64,000 nt of DNA from Ga0077527 sp964531455 (GTDB lineage Bacteria; Pseudomonadota; Gammaproteobacteria; Burkholderiales; SG8-41), in the NCBI GenBank assembly GCA_964531455.1, contig CAZHFZ010000014.1, positions 5,009 through 69,008 on the forward strand. The letters are read 5' to 3'. Shown here piece after piece: positions 26,903 to 34,500 of the stretch. The number at the start of each line of letters is the position of its first letter. Within the stretch, counting starts at the first letter, position 1. A model generated the notes under the pieces. The model had not been told where the DNA came from, did not search any database, and worked only from the letters and a program-made list of their open reading frames with translations. The translations under genes and the position numbers were made by a program.

Positions 26903-27829
26903 ATGCATGCGCTGAAGCAGCCGGATGAGGCACCAACACCGCAGGCCGTGGTGCCTCATCCCGTTCTGGTCAGGGGAAAGGCGGCTGTCGCCGCCGTCCG
27001 GCCCGGATCCGCCATTACCGCGCAGAAGTTGCGGATATTCCAATGGCGGGAACCGATGCTCAGCGCAGTGTTGTGGGCTGTCTCGCTGCTGGCGTTGTAT
27101 GCCTTATGGCACTTCGGCACCCTGCATCGTTGGGAATTTTACATCCGCTTTACGAATATCCCGACGCCAGGGGATGTTTTCCAGAAGCTTCTTGAGGTCA
27201 ACCGTTCGGACAAATTTGCCACCAACGTAGGGATCAGCGTCCGTCGCATCCTGTCCGGTTTCGGCATTGCCATCATGCTGGCAGTACCGCTGGGTCTGCT
27301 TATTGGGCGTTATCGGGCTGCACGGGATCTTCTGATGCCGATATTCGAGGTATTACGGCCGATACCTGCCATTGCCTGGGTGCCGATGTCAATCATGCTT
27401 TGGCCGACCAACGAGGTGAGCATTGTCTATATCACTTTCCTGGGGTCTTTTTTTCCGATTCTCCTGAATACGATTCACGGCGTCACCGGCTTTGATCCGG
27501 TGCTGATCCGCGCCGCACGGTGCCTGGGGGCGGGTGAGGGCCGGCTGTTCTGGAACGTGATCCTGCCCGGCGCCTTGCCGCAGATTTTCACCGGCCTCGC
27601 GGTCGGCATGGGCGTGGCCTGGGTTTCGCTGATTGCGGCAGAAATGATTTCCGGGCAGTTCGGTGTCGGCTATTTCACATGGGAAGCCTACTCGTTGGTC
27701 AATTACGCAGAGATAGCGCTGGGCATGATTACGATCGGCGTATTGGGTCTTATCTGCAGCGGTGCCATCCAGTTTGTCGGGTCATTGCTGATGCCCTGGT
27801 CATCCCACGCTTCGGCAGGGAGGAAGTGA
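26903..27829 (+). CDS. ABC transporter permease (SsuC/TauC type)
   Basis: Inner membrane component of the importer. It has 308 residues, with about six membrane helices after a roughly 50-residue cytoplasmic N-terminal extension that is longer than usual. The ATPase-coupling EAA loop is ARCLGAGEGRLFWNVILPGALP (read as two parts, ARCLGAGEG and LPGALP). The ending GYFTWEAYSLVNYAEIALGMI is typical of taurine/sulfonate permeases. It starts two bases after the binding protein and lies one base before the ATPase gene. Confidence 0.9.
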   Translation: MHALKQPDEAPTPQAVVPHPVLVRGKAAVAAVRPGSAITAQKLRIFQWREPMLSAVLWAVSLLALYALWHFGTLHRWEFYIRFTNIPTPGDVFQKLLEVNRSDKFATNVGISVRRILSGFGIAIMLAVPLGLLIGRYRAARDLLMPIFEVLRPIPAIAWVPMSIMLWPTNEVSIVYITFLGSFFPILLNTIHGVTGFDPVLIRAARCLGAGEGRLFWNVILPGALPQIFTGLAVGMGVAWVSLIAAEMISGQFGVGYFTWEAYSLVNYAEIALGMITIGVLGLICSGAIQFVGSLLMPWSSHASAGRK

Positions 27830-27830
27830 C

Positions 27831-28691
27831 ATGAATGAAGAACGGATGGGGGAAATTGCCATCAACGGCGTAGGTGTGACGTTTACCGCCCGCGGCGAAC
27901 TGGTCGAGGCTGTAAGCACCGTGGACATGCACGTCAAACCGGGAGAGTTCGTATCGATCATCGGTCCCTCGGGATGCGGAAAATCCACACTGCTCAATAT
28001 TGTTGCCGGTTTTGTCAAACCGACATCGGGTACTGTGCTTCTCGACGGAGCAAACATAAAAGGGCCGGGTTCCGACCGCGGTGTCGTATTCCAGCAGTAT
28101 TCGCTGTTCCCCTGGCTCACTGTGCGCAAGAACGTCGAGTTCGGACTGAAGATGAAGGGGATCGCGGCAGCGCAGCGCGAGACCCAGGCCCGCACCTTGC
28201 TCGGACTTGCCGGTCTGCTTGCTTTTGAAAACCACTATCCCGATCAGTTGTCGGGTGGCATGAAGCAGCGGGTGGGCATTGTGCGTGCACTGGCGACAAG
28301 TCCCCAGGTACTTTTGATGGACGAACCGTTCGGGGCGCTTGATGCGCAGACGCGCACCGTGATGCAGGAAATCCTCACCAACATGTGGCAGCAATTCCGC
28401 ATCTCGGTACTGTTTGTGACCCATGACATTGAAGAGTCCATTTTCCTGTCTGACCGCATCTATGTGATGACGGCGCGGCCGGGACGGATCAAGGCGGAAA
28501 TAGTGGTGCCTTTGCCGCGCCCGCGGACGCCGGAAATGATCTACACGCCGGAGTTCATCGGTCTGGTGCAGCAACTGAAGGCGCTGATCCGCGAAGAGTC
28601 GCTGGCTGCAATGGGCTCGGAACTGAAGGACGGTGGGCTTAGCGGGTTCGGTATCGAAATCGGACCGCGCGGCGTCGAAGAGGTCATATGA
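27831..28691 (+). CDS. ABC transporter ATP-binding protein (SsuB/TauB type)
   Basis: Energises the importer. It has 286 residues with Walker A GPSGCGKST, Q-loop VFQQYSLFPW, signature LSGGMKQRV, Walker B VLLMDEPFGALD and switch His in VTHDIEES. A C-terminal tail of about 35 residues, GLSGFGIEIGPRGVEEVI at the end, exceeds the minimal domain. The stop overlaps the DUF971 gene by four bases, so that gene belongs to the same transcript. Confidence 0.92.
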   Translation: MNEERMGEIAINGVGVTFTARGELVEAVSTVDMHVKPGEFVSIIGPSGCGKSTLLNIVAGFVKPTSGTVLLDGANIKGPGSDRGVVFQQYSLFPWLTVRKNVEFGLKMKGIAAAQRETQARTLLGLAGLLAFENHYPDQLSGGMKQRVGIVRALATSPQVLLMDEPFGALDAQTRTVMQEILTNMWQQFRISVLFVTHDIEESIFLSDRIYVMTARPGRIKAEIVVPLPRPRTPEMIYTPEFIGLVQQLKALIREESLAAMGSELKDGGLSGFGIEIGPRGVEEVI

Positions 28692-29062
28692 ATCGCAGCA
28701 CTCGCGAATTGCGGCCGCTGGAGTTGCGCAATCACCAGGACGACCGCTGGCTCGAAGTCGTCTGGTCCGATGGCGTTACCGCCGTTCTTCCGCACCGCCT
28801 GTTGCGCGAGGCTTGCCGCTGCGCGCACTGCCTTTCGGCAATCCGTTCCGGTACGGCGGAAGCGGTTGCAGCGAAAATTCGTCTTGAATTGATTGAGCCA
28901 TACGGTCCGGGCGCTTTGCGATTGGGCTTTGACGACGGACACAGCCGCGGTCTTTATCCCTTCGAATACCTGCGCGAACTGCCGGCCGGCATTCGCAAAA
29001 CCGGAGCACTTCAGCAGGAAAAAGAGTTGGAGAATCCCAGCAGCAGTTCAGGGCTCAGATAG
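28688..29062 (+). CDS. DUF971 protein (gamma-butyrobetaine hydroxylase-like N-terminal domain)
   Basis: Single DUF971 domain of 124 residues with LRNHQDDRWLEVVWSDG, LPHRLLREACRCAHC and DGHSRGLYPFEYLREL. The same domain forms the N terminus of carnitine-synthesis dioxygenases, where Cys/His residues bind zinc; here the CxCxxC cluster is present. Stand-alone DUF971 proteins are linked in some genomes to Fe-S protein assembly (known association, mechanism unclear). It overlaps the ATPase gene (ATGA) and closes the cassette. Confidence 0.85.
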   Translation: MNRSTRELRPLELRNHQDDRWLEVVWSDGVTAVLPHRLLREACRCAHCLSAIRSGTAEAVAAKIRLELIEPYGPGALRLGFDDGHSRGLYPFEYLRELPAGIRKTGALQQEKELENPSSSSGLR

Positions 29063-29145
29063 CCGCGGAATGTGGCGTACGTCAGAGCCGTGGCCAGTGC
29101 AGCCAATACGATCCATGCCATCATTTTGCTTTGTATTCGTGTCAT
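29011..29145 (-). CDS. Possible small single-span membrane protein
   Basis: 44 residues on the reverse strand, with one hydrophobic helix (MMAWIVLAALATALTYATF) followed by RGYLSPELLLGFSNSFSC. This looks like a real membrane microprotein with a conserved-looking YLSPELLL..NSF.C tail, rather than random frame. It overlaps the last 52 bases of the DUF971 gene in antisense, and I see no good ribosome binding site. Function unknown. Confidence 0.35.
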   Translation of the reverse strand: MTRIQSKMMAWIVLAALATALTYATFRGYLSPELLLGFSNSFSC

Positions 29146-29255
29146 CGCAAGGGTTGGTCCAGTCGATCCCTGATTATTGCACGGCGCAACGGCCCATATC
29201 GCCGTTGATACTAAGCAAATAACCCTTTGCGACAAGCCATGGATACCCCAGTTGA

Positions 29256-29261
29256 TATAAT
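29256..29261 (+). promoter_or_regulatory. Perfect -10 element (TATAAT) ahead of the fused oxidoreductase
   Basis: TATAAT at 29256-29261 would start transcription near 29268. This lies downstream of the ATG at 29239 and supports the GTG at 29290 as the translation start. No good -35 hexamer is visible at 17-18 bases; TTGCGA at 29227 is 23 bases away. Confidence 0.35.
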
Positions 29262-29289
29262 TACCCCTTTGCCTTCCACCCGGAATACC

Positions 29290-32200
29290 GTGAGCACTGC
29301 TGCCAAGCTAAAGTTTGAGTTTTCCTTCGGCGATTTTTATCGCCGTGATGGCTTGGTTCGACTGGATCAGGTGTTTCTGCGCGAACTGGAGCAGGCCGAT
29401 GCCGCGCTGCATGGTCAGTTGCTCGCGGCACGCAATGCTGCCGAGCCGCCGGCGGCAAAAGCAGAATCCGAATTGCTGCTTGCTCTGGCGCCGCACCTTG
29501 ATGATTTTATCGGCCAGTTGTTCAACATCGAGGCCGAAGTCAGGGCGCTGTCAGCGCAACACCACAAATTGGCGCCGCTCTACAGCATCAAGCGCCTGTT
29601 CGTGCAACGCAAGGCCATGCACAAGTACAAGGCGGATGCTGCTGCGACCATCGACGGCGCTGCTGTCGGCAGGCAGCTCGAAGCCATGTTTGGCGAACCA
29701 TTGACCGAATTGGTGTTTGCAAATCATGTCACTCAGTGGCAGCAGGATGAAGCCGGCAATTCCGAAGCCCTGGATCTGGCACTGAAATACGCGGCATGGG
29801 CGGCGCATACCGAAGCAGGGCATGCCCGGCATCATGCAGGTGTGCTGTTCAAATCACCGCACAAGCTGGACTTCCAGAATCTGGTGCCATCGCAAGCCAC
29901 TACCACTCATGGTTACACCGAACACCGTTTTGACGTATCCCGTCTGCGCCAACGCGCCGGGTTCAAGCTGACCGACAAGGGCACGGATCTCACCGGCGCA
30001 CTTGACGAAGCCAATTACTGCATCTGGTGTCACGAGCAGGGCAAGGATTCCTGTTCCAAAGGGTTGAAGGAAAAGGGCGCCAGCGGTCGCGGCGCACAAT
30101 CGTTCAAGAAGTCGCCGTTCGGCATTACGCTGGCCGGCTGCCCGCTTGAAGAAAAGATCTCCGAATTTCACAAGGCCAAAACCGATGGTCTGGCCATCGG
30201 CGCATTGGCCATCATCACCGTGGATAACCCGATGGCTGCCGCCACCGGTCACCGGATTTGCAACGATTGCATGAAGTCCTGCATTTACCAGAAGCAGGAG
30301 CCGGTGAATATTCCACAGGCGGAAACGCGCACGCTGAAAGATGTACTCGAACTGCCCTGGGGCTTTGAAATTTACAGTCTGCTGACGCGCTGGAATCCGC
30401 TCAACCTGCGCAACCCTTATCCCAAAGCGCCGTCCGGTAAACGGATCATGGTTGCCGGCATGGGACCTGCAGGTTTTTCGCTGTCGCATTTCCTGATGAA
30501 CGACGGGCACACGATTGTCGGCATTGACGGGTTGAAAATCGAACCGCTGCCGCCGTCACTGTCCGGCGTCGATGCTGCCGGCGGGCGCGTGCCATTTCAG
30601 CCGATCCATGACATCCGCGAACTGTATGAATCGCTGGATACGCGGGCGATGGCCGGTTTTGGCGGCGTTGCCGAGTACGGCATCACTGTGCGTTGGGATA
30701 AAAACTTCTTGAAAATCATACGTTTACTGCTCGAGCGTCGTGAGCAATTCTCGCTCATCGGTGGCGTGCGTTTTGGCGGCACAGTGACGGCGGAAGATGC
30801 GTTCGCGCTGGGCTTTGACCACATCGCGCTGGCCATCGGCGCCGGTCGTCCGACAGTGCTCGACATGCCCAACGGGCTGGCTCGTGGAGTGCGCACCGCA
30901 TCGGATTTTCTGATGGCACTGCAGCTGACCGGAGCAGCCAAGGACGATTCGATTGCCAATATGCAGCTGCGCCTGCCGGTGGTCGTCATCGGCGGCGGAC
31001 TGACAGCAATCGATACCGCGACAGAGTCACTGGCTTATTACCCCTTGCAGGTCGAGAAATTTCTCAAGCGCCATGAAACGCTGGTCGCCAAACTCGGTGA
31101 AGCCGGCACCCGCATTACTTGGACGCCCGAGGAGCGGGAGATTGCAGAGGAGTTCATTGCGCATGCACGGGCCATTCGCGACGAGCGTGCCACAGCCGTC
31201 AGGGAAGGCCGTGAAGCGCGCGTCCTGCAGTTGTTGCAGTCCTGGGGCGGCGCGACCATCGCCTATCGCAAGCGCATGGTTGACAGCCCGTCCTACACGC
31301 TGAACCACGAGGAAATCGACAAGGCACTGGAGGAGGGCATCACCTTCGCCGAATGTCTGACACCGCTGGCCATTGAGACCGATCAATACGGCCATGCCAG
31401 CGGGCTCAAGGTGGCGGTACAAACCAAGGGCGAAGATGGCGAGTGGAAAGATGCCGGTCAGACAGTGATGCCGGCGAAAGCCGTGCTGATCGCCGCAGGC
31501 ACGCAGCCGAATACCGTGCTGGCCCGCGAAGACGCCGATCATTTTGTGCTCGACGGCCGCTACTTCCGCGCCTGTGACGAAAACGGTCAACCCATCGCCG
31601 TCGAAAAATCCATCTCCAAACCCAATGCGATCAATGTGCTGCTGTCGAAGCGCGACGATGGCCGCTACATCAGTTTTTTCGGGGATGTGCATCCGTCCTT
31701 TTTCGGCAACGTCGTCAAGGCCGTGGGCAGTGCGAAGCAGGGTTATCCGGTGGTGAGCAAGGTCTTGGAGAAAATCCAGCCGGCTTCAAAAAGCGACGAC
31801 GCCGGTTTCCTGAGCAAGTTGCAGGAGGAACTGCGCGCGACAGTGCACGAGGTCAAGCGGCTGACGCCAACCATTGTCGAGGTGATCATCAAGGCGCCGC
31901 TGGCGGCGCGGCGTTTCCAGCCCGGACAGTTTTATCGACTGCAGAACTTCGAAGCCCGTGCACAGAAATCACAGGGCAGTACGCTGGCCATGGAAGGACT
32001 GGCGCTGACCGGCGCCTGGGTCGATCGTGAGAAAGGCCTGCTGTCGACCATCGTTCTGGAAATGGGCGGCTCGAGCAACCTGTGCATGGAACTCAAACCG
32101 GGCGAACCGGTGATCCTGATGGGCCCGACCGGTGCGCCGACGGAAATCACTTCTGGCGAGACCGTCGTACTGGTTGGCGGCGGCCTGGGCAATGCCGTGC

Positions 32201-32787
32201 TGTTCTCCATCGGCCAGGCCATGCGCAAGGCCGGCAGCAAGGTGCTGTACTTTGCCGGCTACAAATCAATGGCGGATCGTTACCACGTGGAAAACATCGA
32301 AGCAGCCAGCGATGTAGTGATCTGGTGCTGCGATGAACAGCCGGGTTTCAAACCGTCACGCCCCTCGGACCGTACCTTCGTCGGCAATATCGTGCAGGCG
32401 ATGAAGAGCTACGCTTCCGGTGAACTGGGCGAGCAGGCGATTCCGTTCAGCGATGCCGACCGCATCATTGCCATCGGCTCGGACAAGATGATGGCGGCGG
32501 TGGCCCGAGCAAGGCACGAAATCCTCAAGCCGCATCTCAAGGAATGTCACCATGCCGTCGGCTCCATCAACTCGCCGATGCAGTGCATGATGAAAGAGAT
32601 CTGTGCGCAGTGTCTGCAGCCGCATGTTGATCCCAAGACCGGCAAGAAGAGTTATGTGTTCTCCTGCTTCAATCAGGATCAGGAACTCGATCATGTCGAC
32701 TGGCCGGCGCTGGACCAACGGCTGAAACAGAACTCGACCCAGGAAAAACTGACGGCGGCCTGGCTGCGGCACTGCCTGACGAAGTAA
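29290..32787 (+). CDS. Large fused Fe-S/FAD/NAD(P) oxidoreductase
   Basis: About 1165 residues from GTG 29290; alternatives are ATG 29239 and TTG 29227. The N-terminal third is helical, then carries a Cys-rich region (Cys244, 247, 255, 284, 324, 327, 331) suggesting Fe-S clusters as in GltD-like proteins. A flavin disulfide-reductase core follows, with KRIMVAGMGPAGFSLSHFL and VVVIGGGLTAIDTATES nucleotide motifs and a substrate/NAD loop. The last third is a ferredoxin-NAD(P) reductase-like domain (RRFQPGQFYRLQNF, VVLVGGGLGNAVLFSIG) ending in CMMKEICAQC...C, like the [2Fe-2S] site of PyrK. It could pass electrons between NAD(P)H and the ferredoxins encoded just upstream; substrate unknown. A terminator follows. 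Confidence 0.8.
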   Translation: MSTAAKLKFEFSFGDFYRRDGLVRLDQVFLRELEQADAALHGQLLAARNAAEPPAAKAESELLLALAPHLDDFIGQLFNIEAEVRALSAQHHKLAPLYSIKRLFVQRKAMHKYKADAAATIDGAAVGRQLEAMFGEPLTELVFANHVTQWQQDEAGNSEALDLALKYAAWAAHTEAGHARHHAGVLFKSPHKLDFQNLVPSQATTTHGYTEHRFDVSRLRQRAGFKLTDKGTDLTGALDEANYCIWCHEQGKDSCSKGLKEKGASGRGAQSFKKSPFGITLAGCPLEEKISEFHKAKTDGLAIGALAIITVDNPMAAATGHRICNDCMKSCIYQKQEPVNIPQAETRTLKDVLELPWGFEIYSLLTRWNPLNLRNPYPKAPSGKRIMVAGMGPAGFSLSHFLMNDGHTIVGIDGLKIEPLPPSLSGVDAAGGRVPFQPIHDIRELYESLDTRAMAGFGGVAEYGITVRWDKNFLKIIRLLLERREQFSLIGGVRFGGTVTAEDAFALGFDHIALAIGAGRPTVLDMPNGLARGVRTASDFLMALQLTGAAKDDSIANMQLRLPVVVIGGGLTAIDTATESLAYYPLQVEKFLKRHETLVAKLGEAGTRITWTPEEREIAEEFIAHARAIRDERATAVREGREARVLQLLQSWGGATIAYRKRMVDSPSYTLNHEEIDKALEEGITFAECLTPLAIETDQYGHASGLKVAVQTKGEDGEWKDAGQTVMPAKAVLIAAGTQPNTVLAREDADHFVLDGRYFRACDENGQPIAVEKSISKPNAINVLLSKRDDGRYISFFGDVHPSFFGNVVKAVGSAKQGYPVVSKVLEKIQPASKSDDAGFLSKLQEELRATVHEVKRLTPTIVEVIIKAPLAARRFQPGQFYRLQNFEARAQKSQGSTLAMEGLALTGAWVDREKGLLSTIVLEMGGSSNLCMELKPGEPVILMGPTGAPTEITSGETVVLVGGGLGNAVLFSIGQAMRKAGSKVLYFAGYKSMADRYHVENIEAASDVVIWCCDEQPGFKPSRPSDRTFVGNIVQAMKSYASGELGEQAIPFSDADRIIAIGSDKMMAAVARARHEILKPHLKECHHAVGSINSPMQCMMKEICAQCLQPHVDPKTGKKSYVFSCFNQDQELDHVDWPALDQRLKQNSTQEKLTAAWLRHCLTK

Positions 32788-32801
32788 ATCCCGCGGCAAT
32801 A

Positions 32802-32831
32802 AAAAACGGGCAGCCAAGGCTGCCCGTTTTT
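32802..32831 (+). terminator. Rho-independent terminator after the fused oxidoreductase
   Basis: GGGCAGCC (32808-32815) and GGCTGCCC (32818-32825), extended by flanking ACG/CGT, form a tight GC hairpin. It has a run of A before and a run of T after, so it could stop transcription from both sides; the gene on the right is convergent. Confidence 0.85.
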
Positions 32832-32872
32832 ACGTGCGTTTATTATATTAAGTTATTGTTTTTAAAAGACTA

Positions 32873-33194
32873 TTAACCGTTTCGCCCAACTTCGCGCAGC
32901 GCGTCGGCCAATGTGCCGACCAGTTCATCGATCTGCGCCTTGCTGATGATCAGCGGCGGCGAGAGGGCGATGATGTCGCCCGTCGTCCGGATCAGGAGAC
33001 CCTTCTCGTAGCACTTCAGGAAGGCGTCGAAGGCGCGCGCGGTCGGGCGGCCCGGGATCGGCTCCAGCTCGATGCCCGCGATGATGCCGAGGTTCCGGCA
33101 GTCGATCACGTGCGGCAGGCCCTTCAGGGAATGGACCGCGTCCTCCCAGTAGCCCGCCATCGAGGACGCACGGGCGAACAGCCCCTCCTCCTGA
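32873..33194 (-). pseudogene. C-terminal fragment of an omega-aminotransferase, cut by the assembly gap
   Basis: About 106 codons read leftward from the N run to a TAA stop, beginning EEGLFARASS and ending SPPLIISKAQIDELVGTLADAL. This is the C-terminal end of a class III PLP aminotransferase. Its first 70 residues align with the last 70 residues of the fragment on the other side of the gap (46 of 70 identical by my count), so it is not a simple continuation. Counted by hand, 33001-33120 is 71% GC, against 62% for 33241-33360. It is either the end of a second tandem paralogue or sequence from another strain or species joined by the assembler. Likely an assembly artefact rather than a true pseudogene. 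Confidence 0.75.
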
Positions 33195-33204
33195 NNNNNN
33201 NNNN
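33195..33204. other. Assembly gap (10 N)
   Basis: Ten Ns of unknown true length inside an aminotransferase coding region. Homologous but different sequence lies on both sides, so the join is not verified. Confidence 0.99.
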
Positions 33205-34428
33205 GGTGGTGCGGATCAACACGCCTTTTTCGTAACACTTCAGAAAGGTTTCGAAGGCGCGTGCAGTGGGCGCGCCGGGTCGCGCTTCCAGCTCAATGCC
33301 GGCGACCATGCCCATATTGCGCACATCGATGACATTGGGCATTTCGCGCAGCGATTGCACAGCCTGCTCAAAATAGGGAGCCAGTTCCTGGCCGCGCTGG
33401 TACAAACCTTCTTCTTCGAAGGTATCCAGGCTGGCCAAAGCAGCAGCCGTGGCCAGCGGGTGGCCCGAGTAAGTGTAGCCATGGAACAGTTCGACCATTC
33501 CGGCCGGCGCGTTATTCACCACGGTCTCGTAAATATCACGACGAACAATGACAGCACCCATCGGCACGGTGCCGTTGGTCAGCCCCTTGGCGACGATCAT
33601 CATGTCCGGCACCACGCCGACCGCCTCAGCGGCAAAGCAGGGACCGGTACGGCCAAAGCCGGTGATGACTTCATCGAATATCAACAGCAGACCGTATTTG
33701 TCACAGATCTGGCGCAGGCGCTCAAGGTAGCCCTTGGGCGGCACCAGCACGCCGGTGGAACCGGCGAGCGGTTCGACGATTACCGCGGCGATGTTGCTGG
33801 CGTCGTGCAGCGGCACGATGCGCGTTTCGAGTTCATCCGCGAGATGTGCGCCCCAGGCGGGCTGGCCGCGGCTGAAAGCGTTTTCCTTGAGGTTATGCGT
33901 ATGTGCCATGTGGTCGACACGGAACAGCATGTTGCCGTAAACCTTGCGGTTGGCCGGAATGCCGCCGACGGAAATGCCGCCGAAGCCGGCGCCGTGATAG
34001 CCGCGTTCCCGGCCAATCAGGACGTTGCGGTGGCCTTCGCCGCGGGCGCGATGATATGCAAGGGCAATTTTCAGTGCGGTATCGACGCCTTCCGACCCGG
34101 AGTTGCAGTAAAACACGTGATCCAGATCGCCTGGTGCCATTGCTGCGAGACGCTCTGCAACACGAAAAGCATCGGGGTGACCCATCTGGAATGCGGGTGC
34201 GTAATCCATCTTTGCAACCTGTTTCTGGATGGCTTCGACGATGCGGGGGCGGCAATGTCCCGCGTTGACGCACCAGAGACCGGAGGTGCCGTCGAGGATC
34301 TGCCGGCCGTCGTCGGTTGAATAATGCATGTCTTTCGCAGCAACCAACATGCGCGGCGCCTGTTTAAAGGCCCGGTTGGCGGTAAAAGGCATCCAGTAGG
34401 AATCAAGTTTGGTGTCGCGTGCGGTCAT
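33205..34428 (-). CDS. Omega-amino acid (beta-alanine) -pyruvate aminotransferase, C terminus lost in the gap
   Basis: Class III PLP-dependent aminotransferase that moves an omega-amino group (for example from beta-alanine) to pyruvate. 408 residues remain of about 445. Motifs are SYWMPFTANRAFKQ, FYCNSGSEGVDTALKIA (cofactor phosphate), GYHGAGFGG, LLIFDEVITGFGRTG with the PLP-binding Asp, MIVAKGLTNG with the Schiff-base Lys, and HGYTYSGHPLA. Only about 37 residues are missing at the gap. It is divergent from the osmoprotectant-type transporter gene, 72 bases away. Exact substrate uncertain. Confidence 0.88.
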
Positions 34429-34500
34429 GGCATGTCCAATACGTTTTCAGCGCTGTAATTCACGGGGCGTTTACAGCCGTCATGCTAACATCTTCAGGCC

